Positions 16,414 through 24,743 of a stretch of DNA of 64,000 nucleotides are shown here, piece by piece (position 1 is the first letter of the stretch; the number at the start of each line of letters is the position of its first letter). The position numbers and the translations under genes are program-made. The notes under the pieces were generated by a model. It ran no database searches and was not told the DNA's origin. It saw only the letters and a list, made by a program, of their open reading frames with translations. Origin of the DNA: Desulfatiglans anilini DSM 4660. Its GTDB lineage: Bacteria; Desulfobacterota; DSM-4660; Desulfatiglandales; Desulfatiglandaceae. The stretch lies in NCBI RefSeq assembly GCF_000422285.1, contig NZ_AULM01000005.1:166963-230962 (forward strand), written 5' to 3'.

Positions 16414-17394
16414 TTAAACGACGAATATCAGAACCAGACTGACAACCATCGCATAGATGGCCGTGGATTGCGAAACCGCCTGACCGACCAGCATCGTTCT
16501 GGTCAGATCGCCGGCCGACTCGATGTTCCTTGCGACCCAGGCCACGGCACCCTCCGCCGTCATCCCGTTGCCGATTCCAGGACCGATTCCGCCAAAACCC
16601 ATGGAGATGCCCGCCCCCAAAAGCGCCATCGCCGGTGCCAGAGCGGCCGTCTCGGGCAGGGCCCGGAACATGAGAATGAAGCTGACCAGCAATCCGAAGA
16701 TTGCGGGCGTTTGCGAAACCGCCTGCCCCACCAGCATGGTCGTGGTTACCTGGCCCAGGGTCTCCGGATTGCGCGCGATGCCCTGGCAGCTCGCACCGGC
16801 GGCCATTCCGCCGCCGATCCCCGACCCGATGGACGCCAGCCCGGTGCTGAGCCCCGCGCCAAGGTATGCGGCCCACATCGGCATGACGGGAAGGCTTCCC
16901 GGGTTCATGAACATCAACATCAGCGCGACCACCATCGAGAAGATCGCCGGTGTCTGGGATACCGCTGAGCCGATGAGCATATTGGTGGTCAGCCGGCTCG
17001 TGAAGGCGGGCTGGCGCGCCATGCCCTTGCAGGCCTCTCCTGCGGGGAAGCCCGCGCCGATCCCCGACCCGATGGCCCCGAACCCCATGCAGACGCCTGC
17101 ACCGAGGAGCGCCGCCGCGCGCAGGAGGTTGTCGCCGCCGGAGGCTGTGAAAAGCAGCAGGATCGCAATGACCAGGGCGAAAATAGCCGCTGATTCGGCG
17201 ATCGCCTGGCCGACCAGCATGTTCTTCAAGATGTCGCCCGACTTGTTGGGTCGATAGGAAAGTCCTTCGTTCGCAAGGCCGGCCGTGTACCCTTCACCGA
17301 GTGCGGCCCCGATGGCGCCGAGGCCGATGCACATTCCGGCGCCGACAAAGGATGCCAGCCTGATGAGCGTCGCTGTGTCCATGTCCATAAACAT
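16414..17394 (-). CDS. ATP synthase Fo subunit c, four-hairpin concatemer
   Basis: A 326-residue proteolipid with four consecutive c-type hairpins (about residues 5-83, 88-163, 172-244, 254-326), that is eight membrane helices, joined by short linkers such as TASGGDN and MNPGSLPVM. Only hairpin 1 keeps the ion-binding carboxylates: Glu34 in helix 1 and Glu67-Ser68 in helix 2. In hairpins 2-4 the helix-2 position is Gln (147, 228, 309) and the helix-1 position is Ala, Gly and Asn. Hairpin 4 is closest to the monomer (SQSTAIY versus SESTGIY). Such a subunit would lower the number of ions per turn if built into the ring. The start could be 17394, 17388 or 17382. Confidence 0.93.
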   Translation of the reverse strand: MFMDMDTATLIRLASFVGAGMCIGLGAIGAALGEGYTAGLANEGLSYRPNKSGDILKNMLVGQAIAESAAIFALVIAILLLFTASGGDNLLRAAALLGAGVCMGFGAIGSGIGAGFPAGEACKGMARQPAFTSRLTTNMLIGSAVSQTPAIFSMVVALMLMFMNPGSLPVMPMWAAYLGAGLSTGLASIGSGIGGGMAAGASCQGIARNPETLGQVTTTMLVGQAVSQTPAIFGLLVSFILMFRALPETAALAPAMALLGAGISMGFGGIGPGIGNGMTAEGAVAWVARNIESAGDLTRTMLVGQAVSQSTAIYAMVVSLVLIFVV

Positions 17395-17396
17395 AG

Positions 17397-18071
17397 CTAT
17401 TTTACCTGTACCGAGATGTAAACAAGGGTTAGCATGGTGAACACAAAGGCCTGAATGGTCCCCACGAAGAGGCTGAAGAAGCAGATCAGCAGCGGGGGCA
17501 GCAGAATGCTGTAGATGAGGTGGGAAACGACGAGGATGATGATCGCTCCTCCGAGGATATTCCCGTAAAGACGAAAGGAGATGGAGACGACCTTCGCGAT
17601 TTCCCCGATGATGTTGAGCGGGGCCATAAAGAACATCGGCTCGCAGTATTCTTTCGCGTACTTTTTGAACCCTTTGGCCTTGATTCCAGAGTAATGGGCG
17701 ATGACGAAGCCCAAAATCCCGAGGCTGAGAGGAGTGTTCAGATCCTTGGTAGGCTCGGAGAGCTTGGGAAAGACACCCAGCCAATTGCAGAGGATCAAAA
17801 ACATAAAAAGGCTGCAGATCAGCGGGAAGTATTTCTTCGCCATTTTTTCGTCGAGGGCATCGCGGGTCAAGTCATGGAAACCGCCGACGAAAAGCTCCGC
17901 CACGACCTGAAAGGGATTGGGCAGGATGCCCTTTTTGCGCGTCGCGAGAAAACCGAAGAGGATCAAAATCGCCATGACGATCCAGGTCATGATCAGCGTG
18001 TCCCGGTTGAACACGAGGTTCATGCCGAACAGCTGGAGGGTCCACTGCGGGATACTGGTCAGGTCTTCCAT
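17397..18071 (-). CDS. atpB: ATP synthase Fo subunit a
   Basis: Stator half-channel protein of 224 residues. The key segments are LCNWLGVFP, PTKDLNTPLSLGILGFV, the essential arginine helix EIAKVVSISFRLYGNILGG, and GTIQAFVFTMLTLVYIS near the C-terminus. It has five to six predicted membrane helices. It is short but within range for deltaproteobacterial a subunits. It sits two bases upstream of the four-hairpin c gene. Confidence 0.95.
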   Translation of the reverse strand: MEDLTSIPQWTLQLFGMNLVFNRDTLIMTWIVMAILILFGFLATRKKGILPNPFQVVAELFVGGFHDLTRDALDEKMAKKYFPLICSLFMFLILCNWLGVFPKLSEPTKDLNTPLSLGILGFVIAHYSGIKAKGFKKYAKEYCEPMFFMAPLNIIGEIAKVVSISFRLYGNILGGAIIILVVSHLIYSILLPPLLICFFSLFVGTIQAFVFTMLTLVYISVQVK

Positions 18072-18113
18072 AATGTCTCAATTCCTCAGAACTCTTCAGT
18101 CAATAAGATGATT

Positions 18114-18515
18114 CTACTGCGATGTCCCTCCGCCGGTAAGAGGACGAATGACCAAATGATCGGCGATCATGACAATCTGAACCGCGAACAAACCCACCGC
18201 CACCGCCGGAAAGTTGAATGAGGGGGACTTGGCCGCCAGGATCAAGGGCACAGCAAGAACGATATATCTCGTTGCGATCGAGGCCAAGCCGGTCATTCTG
18301 GCGCGGGCCTGGCTTCGGCCGAGAAGAAGCGGCCCCCAGATGCCCATCAGCAGAAAATTGACGACGCTGAAGGCGGCACCGAGGATCAGGCCCTTTCCCA
18401 GAGGGCGCTCCCCAAGCAGGATAAAAACCACCGCCCCCGCTATGAAAACCAGCAGGGCCTTTGCGGCGATTTTTGCTTGAAAACGGCTGACCTCGGCGAA
18501 CGACGTATCACGCAT
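18114..18515 (-). CDS. atpI: ATP synthase subunit I (AtpI-like)
   Basis: A small membrane protein of 133 residues with about four hydrophobic helices (for example ALLVFIAGAVVFILLG and YIVLAVPLILAA), typical of ATP_synt_I proteins that precede atpB and assist c-ring assembly or Mg2+ supply. It overlaps the AtpZ-like gene by 8 bp. Confidence 0.82.
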   Translation of the reverse strand: MRDTSFAEVSRFQAKIAAKALLVFIAGAVVFILLGERPLGKGLILGAAFSVVNFLLMGIWGPLLLGRSQARARMTGLASIATRYIVLAVPLILAAKSPSFNFPAVAVGLFAVQIVMIADHLVIRPLTGGGTSQ

Positions 18516-18798
18516 CTTTGTTCTGCTTGTCTGTATCGCGGGTCACTTCCATGATCTGCCGATAGGCGGTGTATCCACCACCCGCGATACCCAGAAGGAT
18601 GAATATGGTGATGAACAGGCCCTTCGTGTGCAGCCACTTGTCGAGGTAGTATCCTATAGCGAAGCAGAACAGGATAGAACCAGCGATGGTCAATCCGACC
18701 TGGCTGACAAGAGCGACGTCATCAACCCATTTGCCGTGCTTCTTTATATTGAAGATAGGCCTCTCTCCGAGCTTCGGCGCGGCACGCAGCCAAAGCAC
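18508..18798 (-). CDS. AtpZ/AtpQ-like Fo accessory protein, start uncertain
   Basis: The conserved part (WVDDVALVSQVGLTIAGSIL then FAIGYYLDKWL and a second helix) matches the two-helix AtpZ family encoded first in Fo operons. The start is problematic: the frame opens further upstream, but a strong promoter (18826-18854) implies transcription begins near 18819. The first GTG inside the transcript is 18798, without a ribosome site. A good GGAGAGAGG site lies at about 18757-18765, with ATC at 18756 and ATA at 18747 as possible non-canonical starts giving the expected family length. Confidence 0.75.
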   Translation of the reverse strand: MLWLRAAPKLGERPIFNIKKHGKWVDDVALVSQVGLTIAGSILFCFAIGYYLDKWLHTKGLFITIFILLGIAGGGYTAYRQIMEVTRDTDKQNKDA

Positions 18799-18825
18799 TC
18801 CGATGCACGCGCGGATTGGGGCACA

Positions 18826-18854
18826 TCTATAGAATGAAAGACACCGTCTGTCAA
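18826..18854 (-). promoter_or_regulatory. Sigma-70-type promoter of the Fo operon
   Basis: On the minus strand TTGACA (18854-18849), a 17-base spacer, and TATAGA (18831-18826). The perfect -35, optimal spacing and position ahead of atpZ make this the operon promoter. Confidence 0.8.
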
Positions 18855-18999
18855 GGGCAAAAATGAGAAGAAATACTCTGTCCACGCGATGCCAGGGGCC
18901 CGCGGCGGGTAGGACAAGGGCCTGCTCGGTCTCCCCGTTGTTTCAGAGTGTTCCGGGTCCTCCGCCGCGCCGCTCCCTGCACTTCGAAGCAGGAAGAAA

Positions 19000-19221
19000 T
19001 TCAGTCCCACCGCTTCGCGGCGGGTCCCGGTTTGGCCAATAGCTAGATCCATCCGGAAAAGAGCATCCGGCGCGGTAAAGTTTCCAATCCGGAAATGAGG
19101 ATTTTTGGCCAATGTCTAGGAAATCAAGCGTTTGCGCGGAGGCGGCCTGGTGGTCGCCGCACAATCAAAGGTGCAGTTGGACGCCGAGATGGGCCAAAAA
19201 GCCCCTTTCCGGATGGAATCT
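19000..19221 (+). repeat. Dispersed palindromic repeat, copy 4 (long form)
   Basis: One of the most complete copies. It contains CAGTCCCACCGCTTCGCGG hairpin and GGGTCCCGGTTTGGCCAAT, then TCCGGAAATGAGG, AAATCAAGCGTTTG, a GGCGGCC...GGTCGCC core, the GACGCCGAGAT tail and CCTTTCCGGATGGAA end. It lies between the divergent Fo and padR promoters. Confidence 0.82.
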
Positions 19222-19302
19222 TGTTGACCGGTCGTTTTATTGTGTAATATGGGTAGTATCATAGTCTGTAATATTCCGATAAACAATGAGACTTGGTTGA
19301 AG

Positions 19303-19848
19303 ATGAAGGCACGGGAATCGGTGGATTATTTGCTCCTTGGCTCTTTGGCGGCTGGACCGAAGCACGGCTATGAGATTCTGCAGTTCCTCGAACAGCATTT
19401 CGGCCCGGCCTGGTATGTCGGCAACAGCCAACTTTATACCGTTCTGAAGAGACTCGAGAGGAAACGGCTCGTTTCTTCGGAGGTGAGGTCTCAGGAGAAC
19501 CGCCCGGCAAAACGGGTGTTTTCCCTCACGGCCGCGGGCCGATCCGCCTTCCAGACGTGGCTCGGGAAACCTGTGAAACACATCAGGGATATGCGCGTCG
19601 AGTTCATCGCCAAGCTTTTCTTCGCGGGGCATATGGAAACGCCGGTGCTGCGCCGCCTGATCCTGGCCCAGCAGGATATCCTGAATAAGAGCTCCGAGCG
19701 GATCCTCTCCCGTCTCCAAAAGGAACAGGACGGTTTCTCGCGGCTTATTCTTTCGTCCAAGCTCGCTATGGCCCGATCCTGGACGGCATGGCTCCACGAG
19801 AGCGTGGAGCCTTACATCGAAACATTTGGAGGAACCGCGCATGGATGA
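19303..19848 (+). CDS. PadR-family transcriptional regulator
   Basis: A 181-residue winged-helix repressor. The N-terminal PadR domain (about 5-85: VDYLLLGSLAAGPKHGYEIL, NSQLYTVLKRLE) is followed by a Vir_C-type dimerisation domain rich in Leu/Arg. Two TGTAATAT direct repeats (about 19239-19277) just upstream may form part of an autoregulatory operator. The start at 19303 fits family length. Its stop overlaps the DUF364 gene start, so it probably controls the downstream sufCB genes. Confidence 0.88.
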   Translation: MKARESVDYLLLGSLAAGPKHGYEILQFLEQHFGPAWYVGNSQLYTVLKRLERKRLVSSEVRSQENRPAKRVFSLTAAGRSAFQTWLGKPVKHIRDMRVEFIAKLFFAGHMETPVLRRLILAQQDILNKSSERILSRLQKEQDGFSRLILSSKLAMARSWTAWLHESVEPYIETFGGTAHG

Positions 19849-20566
19849 TATTTTTCAGGAATTGAAACGCCGCTTACTGCAAATAGATGCGGTCCACGGA
19901 CTTTTGTCCGAATCCTTCAGGGTGACCGCCAGGCCTTTGTCCGTGGAAGAGGCCGTGGGCCATCCGGAGGAGCAGGATTTTCCTCTCCAAAAAGGAAAAG
20001 AATCCCTGATGCAGGCGGAATTCAAAGGCGCTCTCGGGCAGGCTTTCACCGATCAATACGGCGATTTTCAGGCAAGGCTCGAAGAGATCCTCGAGATGCC
20101 GCTCAACAACAATTTCAGGCGTGCGGTTTTCACCGCCTCGTTGAACGCCTTGATGCGCCATCTTTCCGCGGCCGAAAAAACCATCCATTGCCGGGATCAG
20201 GAGCCAAGGCGCTGCGCGGACGAACTCCTGCGCTTCTTCGAAACCGCCTACCCCGGCGCAAAGATTCTGCAGGTCGGTTTTCAGCCGAGGATGATCGAAT
20301 CCCTCGGCAAACGCTTCCCCATGCGGGTCCTGGATCTCGACCCCGACAATATCGGGACTGTCCGTTTCGGTGTGCCGATCGAGGGCCCCGAAGCCCAGGC
20401 GGAAGCCAGGCAGTGGGCTGAGGTTCTGCTCGTAACCGGCACCACCCTCGTCAATGATACCATCGGCGGGTTTCTCGCTGAAAAGCCGGTCGTTTTTTAC
20501 GGTACGACGATTGCCGGGGGGGCCGCGCTCATGGGATGGAGGCGCTTCTGCGCCGAGGGCCATTAG
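19841..20566 (+). CDS. DUF364 family protein (putative metal-chelation domain)
   Basis: A 241-residue protein whose C-terminal two thirds resemble DUF364: GAKILQVGFQPRMIESLGKR, LDLDPDNIGTVRFG, LLVTGTTLVNDTIGGFL, VVFYGTTIAGGAAL. The family has a Rossmann-like half proposed to bind a cofactor or heavy metal; the biochemical role is not established. GGAGG fixes the start. Its position between padR and sufC suggests a role tied to iron-sulfur assembly or metal supply, by inference only. Confidence 0.8.
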   Translation: MDDIFQELKRRLLQIDAVHGLLSESFRVTARPLSVEEAVGHPEEQDFPLQKGKESLMQAEFKGALGQAFTDQYGDFQARLEEILEMPLNNNFRRAVFTASLNALMRHLSAAEKTIHCRDQEPRRCADELLRFFETAYPGAKILQVGFQPRMIESLGKRFPMRVLDLDPDNIGTVRFGVPIEGPEAQAEARQWAEVLLVTGTTLVNDTIGGFLAEKPVVFYGTTIAGGAALMGWRRFCAEGH

Positions 20567-20665
20567 CCTCTTGCCAAATAGGCTTTTCCCCTGTAGACTT
20601 CAAGGTCTACTCTTTATTGCGTTTTCCTGGACACTCCCCCAAGAAAAATCAAGGAGGTTCGACTC

Positions 20666-21445
20666 ATGCTGCACATCGAGGATCTGCAGGTGGAGCTTGC
20701 CGGAAAGTTGATTCTCAAACACATCGACCTGGATATACAACCCGGTGAAACCCACATCCTTTTCGGCCCGAATGGTTCCGGTAAGACGTCGCTGCTCATG
20801 ACGATCATGGGTTATCCTCAGTATCGGGTGGTGCACGGAAAGATCTTCTTCAAGGGCGAAGACATCACCCATTTGCCGATCAACGAAAGGGCCGCGCTCG
20901 GCATCGGGATGTCCTACCAGCGCCCGCCCACCATCCATGGTCTCAAGACCCGCCAGATGGTGGAGATCTGCGCCCGGAGCCGGGCAGGCTTGACTGTGGA
21001 GGGGCTTGCGGCCCATCTCGCCTTCACCGATTTTCTCGAGCGCGATGTCAACGCGGGCTTTTCCGGCGGCGAGATCAAGCGTTCCGAACTCCTCCAGCTT
21101 CTGGCGCAGGACCCGGACCTGATGCTGTTCGACGAACCTGAATCGGGCGTCGACCTGGAAAACATCGCCCTGGTTGGAAAAACCATCGCGACGTTGCTCC
21201 AAAAGGACGAAGAGTCCCTCGCCAATGCGCACAAATCCAAGATGCAGCGGAAGATGGAACGGACGAAGATGGGGCTGATCATCACCCACACCGGCTATAT
21301 CCTCGATTATGTGAGCGCCGACAAGGGGCAGGTCCTTTTCGACGGGATGCTCAGCTGCGTCAGCAACCCCCGTGAAATTCTCAATTGCGTCGGCAAAACA
21401 GGCTACGAGGAGTGTGTCAGATGCATCATGCAGCAGAAGAACTGA
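20666..21445 (+). CDS. sufC: SufC-like ABC ATPase (minimal SUF/SMS type)
   Basis: Cytosolic ABC ATPase of 259 residues that pairs with SufB as an iron-sulfur scaffold. Walker A is GPNGSGKTS, the signature is FSGGEIKRSE, Walker B is LMLFDEPESGVD, and an H-loop IITHTGYIL follows. An insertion of about 30 residues (KDEESLANAHKSKMQRK) and a Cys-containing tail (CVGKTGYEECVRC) distinguish it from E. coli SufC and resemble archaeal/anaerobe versions. It overlaps sufB by 25 bp. Confidence 0.9.
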   Translation: MLHIEDLQVELAGKLILKHIDLDIQPGETHILFGPNGSGKTSLLMTIMGYPQYRVVHGKIFFKGEDITHLPINERAALGIGMSYQRPPTIHGLKTRQMVEICARSRAGLTVEGLAAHLAFTDFLERDVNAGFSGGEIKRSELLQLLAQDPDLMLFDEPESGVDLENIALVGKTIATLLQKDEESLANAHKSKMQRKMERTKMGLIITHTGYILDYVSADKGQVLFDGMLSCVSNPREILNCVGKTGYEECVRCIMQQKN

Positions 21446-22650
21446 AGGAGAAGGCCTCCAAGGCCAAGGAAAAACGGGCCCTTCTGGGGCCGGATATCGA
21501 TCTCGCCCAATTTGTGACGGCGGCGGAACCCGGTGGGAGGCTTGGGCCGGACGGGCTCTTATCGCTCCCCGAAAACGAACGGCGCACGCTTGTCATGGCG
21601 GGCCTCGACCCGGAAGAAGGCAGCCGGGGAGGAACCTTCTTTCAAAAGGACGCATCCGTTCTTCACTGCCGCAGCAAGCAACCCGGGATCGAGGTCATGC
21701 CTATTACGGAGGCCCTCGAAAAACACGCCTGGATCGAAGAGTATTACTGGAAACTCGTCTCCGTCGATGCCGACAAGTACACCGCGGCGGCCGAAATCGG
21801 CCTTCACAACGGGTACGTCATCCGTGCGCTGCCGGGCGTCAAGTCCATCTATCCAATCCAGGCCTGCTTGTACATCGGCAAGGAAGGCCTGCAGCAGAAC
21901 GTGCACAACATCATCATCGCGGAAGAGGATTCCGAGCTTCACATCATCACCGGTTGTGCGACCTCTCCGCACCTCAAGCGCGGGGCGCACGTCGGGATAT
22001 CCGAGTTTTTCATCAAAAAGAACGCGAAGCTCAGCTTCACCATGATCCACAACTGGGCTGAGGATATGGTGGTGCGCCCACGCTCGGCGGCCCGGGTGGA
22101 GGCCGGCGGCCTTTTCCTGAACAACTACATCTGTATGAAGCCCGTAAAATCGCTGCAGATGTATCCGGTCACCCATCTGGAGGGTGAAGACGCGGTAGCG
22201 AGGTTTTACAGCATCATCGTTGGAAGCCCCGGCTCGGAATATGACCTCGGCGGCCGTGTGTTCCTCAAACACCCGGGAAACCGGGCCGAGATCATCGCCC
22301 GCACGATCAGCAACGGCGCAAAGATCATCGCGCGGGGTCATCTGATCGGGGAGGTCCCCGATATCAAGGCCCATCTGGAATGCCGGGGGCTCATTCTCAA
22401 AGGCGGCGTCATTCACGCGGTGCCCGAACTGGAAGGTCATGCGGACGGCGTCGAGATGTCCCATGAGGCGGCGGTCGGGAAGATCGCCCAGGAAGAGATC
22501 AGCTATCTCATGTCGCGCGGACTGAGTGAAGACGAAGCGACCTCGACGATCGTCAGGGGATTTTTGAGCGTCGACATTCCGGGGCTGCCGGCGGAGCTAA
22601 AGGCCGAAATCGACCGCGCCATCGAGGAAAGCGACAAAGACATGATGTAG
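21421..22650 (+). CDS. sufB: SufB/SufD-like iron-sulfur scaffold protein (SMS type)
   Basis: A 409-residue right-handed beta-helix scaffold protein. The C-terminal core shows ARTISNGAKIIARGHLIGE, AHLECRGLIL and the SHEAAVGKIAQEEISYLMSRG signature of SufB/SufD. No sufD, sufS, sufE or sufU is nearby, so this is a two-gene minimal system of the type found in anaerobes and archaea. GAGGAG precedes the ATG at 21421. Confidence 0.9.
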   Translation: MHHAAEELKEKASKAKEKRALLGPDIDLAQFVTAAEPGGRLGPDGLLSLPENERRTLVMAGLDPEEGSRGGTFFQKDASVLHCRSKQPGIEVMPITEALEKHAWIEEYYWKLVSVDADKYTAAAEIGLHNGYVIRALPGVKSIYPIQACLYIGKEGLQQNVHNIIIAEEDSELHIITGCATSPHLKRGAHVGISEFFIKKNAKLSFTMIHNWAEDMVVRPRSAARVEAGGLFLNNYICMKPVKSLQMYPVTHLEGEDAVARFYSIIVGSPGSEYDLGGRVFLKHPGNRAEIIARTISNGAKIIARGHLIGEVPDIKAHLECRGLILKGGVIHAVPELEGHADGVEMSHEAAVGKIAQEEISYLMSRGLSEDEATSTIVRGFLSVDIPGLPAELKAEIDRAIEESDKDMM

Positions 22651-22673
22651 GAAAGGAAGCGGTCCGCGTCCGG

Positions 22674-23315
22674 CTAAAGGATTCCGATCAGCCGGAAGAA
22701 ACCGTCGCCCGCGAAAAGATGCGCCAGATGGAACATCGGCTTAAGCAGGATGAAGCTGATGATCCCCGTGTGGGCGAAGTTGTCGAGGAGGATGATCCCG
22801 ATCAGCAGCAGCGGACCGTACCGCCGCAGGCTTTGATAACCTATGGCTGCGCGGCGCGGCAGCAGGTTCTCGAGAATGTGCGATCCGTCGAGCGGCGGTA
22901 TGGGGATCAGGTTGAAAAGACCTAGCCCGATATTCATCAGAAGCAGGTAGAGCAGCACCTGCCGGTAGAGGTCCCAGGGCATGAGCGTATAGCGCACCAG
23001 CAGGCCCGCTGCGAGCGCCGCACACAGATTGGCCAGCGGGCCCGCAACAGACACATAGATGGTTGCACGCCGGTAGTCTTTGAAGTAGCGTGGATCGATG
23101 GGCACGGGCCGGGCCCACCCAAAATTGAAGAGAAAGAGGCAGATCGCCCCGAAAGGGTCGATATGGCGTATAGGGTTCATGGTAAGACGGCCCGCACGCA
23201 GGGCCGTCGGATCCCCCATGGCGAGCGCTACGCGCCCGTGCGCGTACTCGTGGATGGTCAAGGCGAAAAGCAGAACGGGGATCTTGATGATCAGGGTCGT
23301 GATGTCGAAAGACAT
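22674..23315 (-). CDS. Site-2 protease-like M50 metallopeptidase
   Basis: An integral membrane zinc peptidase of 213 residues. The HEYAHG motif (22-27) lies in the first helix and the second zinc motif is FNLIPIPPLDG (about 135-145). Four to five further hydrophobic helices are present. This is the short rhomboid-independent M50B form common in anaerobes, probably cleaving membrane-bound regulators; the substrate is unknown. It is convergent with sufB, with 23 bp between stops. Confidence 0.92.
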   Translation of the reverse strand: MSFDITTLIIKIPVLLFALTIHEYAHGRVALAMGDPTALRAGRLTMNPIRHIDPFGAICLFLFNFGWARPVPIDPRYFKDYRRATIYVSVAGPLANLCAALAAGLLVRYTLMPWDLYRQVLLYLLLMNIGLGLFNLIPIPPLDGSHILENLLPRRAAIGYQSLRRYGPLLLIGIILLDNFAHTGIISFILLKPMFHLAHLFAGDGFFRLIGIL

Positions 23316-23521
23316 GAAGCGGCCTCAAACGAAAAAATGAATAAACGGCCCTTTGCCGCCGCCGGGCCTTGTGGCGGGTTTTCACCGGGTCCCCAGCGCC
23401 CGCAGGATGACTGAGCGCTTCAGGGATCCGCGACTGAACTGCAAAATCTAGCACCTTTGCACCCGCCGTGCAACCCGCAAACTGCCGGGCGGCGTCAGGG
23501 ACCTTGAAAGGAGGGGAACCT

Positions 23522-24382
23522 ATGCCTATCCGCACCGCTGATTTCGCAGGCACATGGTACCCGGGAACCGAGCGGGAGTGCCTTGCCGCCATTCGAAGCT
23601 TCACGGACCCTGCCCTCTCTTGCCCAGCCGGGGCGCAAAGGGTGGTCGGGGGGATTGTCCCTCATGCGGGTTGGGCCTTTTCGGGGAAGATCGCCTGCAA
23701 TGTCATCCGGTGTCTTTCACAGAACGGTGAAAAGGCCGATACCGTCCTGATCTTCGGACACCACATGCACGCCCGAAGCCCGAACCTCATCATGAGAGAA
23801 GGTTTCTGGGAAACGCCCTTCGGTGAACTGGAAATCGATTCGGAGATCACCGACCTGCTGATCCAGGAGTTCGATTTCGAGGTGGAAACAGCGACGCGCC
23901 ACGTCCAGGACAACACCATTGAATTGCAGCTGCCTTTCGTGCGCCATTTTCTCCCGGGTGCCCGCATCGTCCCGATCGGTTCGCCTCCCCGGGAAGACGC
24001 CCTGGCCATCGCGGGCCGCGCAGCAGAACACTGTCTTCGCCTCGGCAGGAAGGCGAAGGTCATCGGATCGACGGATCTGACCCACTATGGGCCGAGCTAT
24101 GGGTTCTTGCCCAAAGGCGATGGGACCCAGGCCCTCCAATGGGTGAAAACGGTTCAGGATCGTGCCGTCATAGAACAGATGCTCCGGATGGACTCACGAG
24201 AAGTGATACGGGAAGCGCTTCAGAGCCAAAACGCATGCTGTTCCGGGGCGGCGGCCGCCGCCATCGCGGCCTCCGAAGCCCTCGGCGCCGCCCATGCGAA
24301 CGAGATCGCTTACATGACCAGCTACGACGTGCGCCCCGACAGGAATTTCGTCGGATATGTGGGCATCGTCTACTACACCTGA
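23522..24382 (+). CDS. AmmeMemoRadiSam system protein B (MEMO1 family)
   Basis: A 286-residue MEMO-fold protein. Conserved features are AGTWYPG, VPHAGWAFSGKIA, FGHHMHA, the metal/active-site region STDLTHYGPSYGF, and the CCSGAAAAA segment carrying the conserved Cys. In the AmmeMemoRadiSam system it acts with a radical-SAM protein and an AMMECR1 domain; neither partner is visible in this window. AGGAGG-like site upstream. Exact chemistry is not established. Confidence 0.9.
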   Translation: MPIRTADFAGTWYPGTERECLAAIRSFTDPALSCPAGAQRVVGGIVPHAGWAFSGKIACNVIRCLSQNGEKADTVLIFGHHMHARSPNLIMREGFWETPFGELEIDSEITDLLIQEFDFEVETATRHVQDNTIELQLPFVRHFLPGARIVPIGSPPREDALAIAGRAAEHCLRLGRKAKVIGSTDLTHYGPSYGFLPKGDGTQALQWVKTVQDRAVIEQMLRMDSREVIREALQSQNACCSGAAAAAIAASEALGAAHANEIAYMTSYDVRPDRNFVGYVGIVYYT

Positions 24383-24385
24383 TTT

Positions 24386-24592
24386 CCATCCGGAAATGGT
24401 CTTTTTGGCCCATCTCGGCGTCAATCTGCAAGTTTGCTTGTGCGGCGATCTGCAGGTCTAAACCGTGCGAAGCCTTGATTTCCTTGATGTTGCAAAAAGC
24501 GGAACCCACCCCGAAGAGGCGAGACGGAGCATGCGCAGGGTGTGAGGAAAAAACCCCCCGCCTTTCCGGATGAGAACCGGCTTGTAGTGGCA
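24386..24592 (-). repeat. Dispersed palindromic repeat, copy 5 (inverted)
   Basis: Begins two bases after the MEMO gene stop. Read in reverse orientation: CCGGAAATGG, GGCCCATCTCGGCGTCAAT, GTTTGCTTGTGCGGCGA core (right half eroded), CTTGATTTCCTTGAT, and GTGTGAGGAAAAAACCCC with CCTTTCCGGATGAGAACCGG. It immediately follows a gene end, where it could act as a 3' hairpin. Confidence 0.78.
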
Positions 24593-24743
24593 AATGGCCT
24601 TTTTGCCGGTTTGAACGCCCGCAACGGCTCCAACTGCCGGCACCCCGGGGAGGCGGAGAACAGGCACCGATTCGGGCGCAGCCCTTTAGAAAATTGTATG
24701 ACAGGAGGTTTATGGAGATTTGATTTTTTCTAAGGGACTTGAT

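Noticed and set aside
17395..17784. Upstream extension of the four-hairpin c subunit by 130 codons
   Set aside because: It runs through atpB in another frame; the proteolipid homology starts only at 17394 and atpB ends at 17397.
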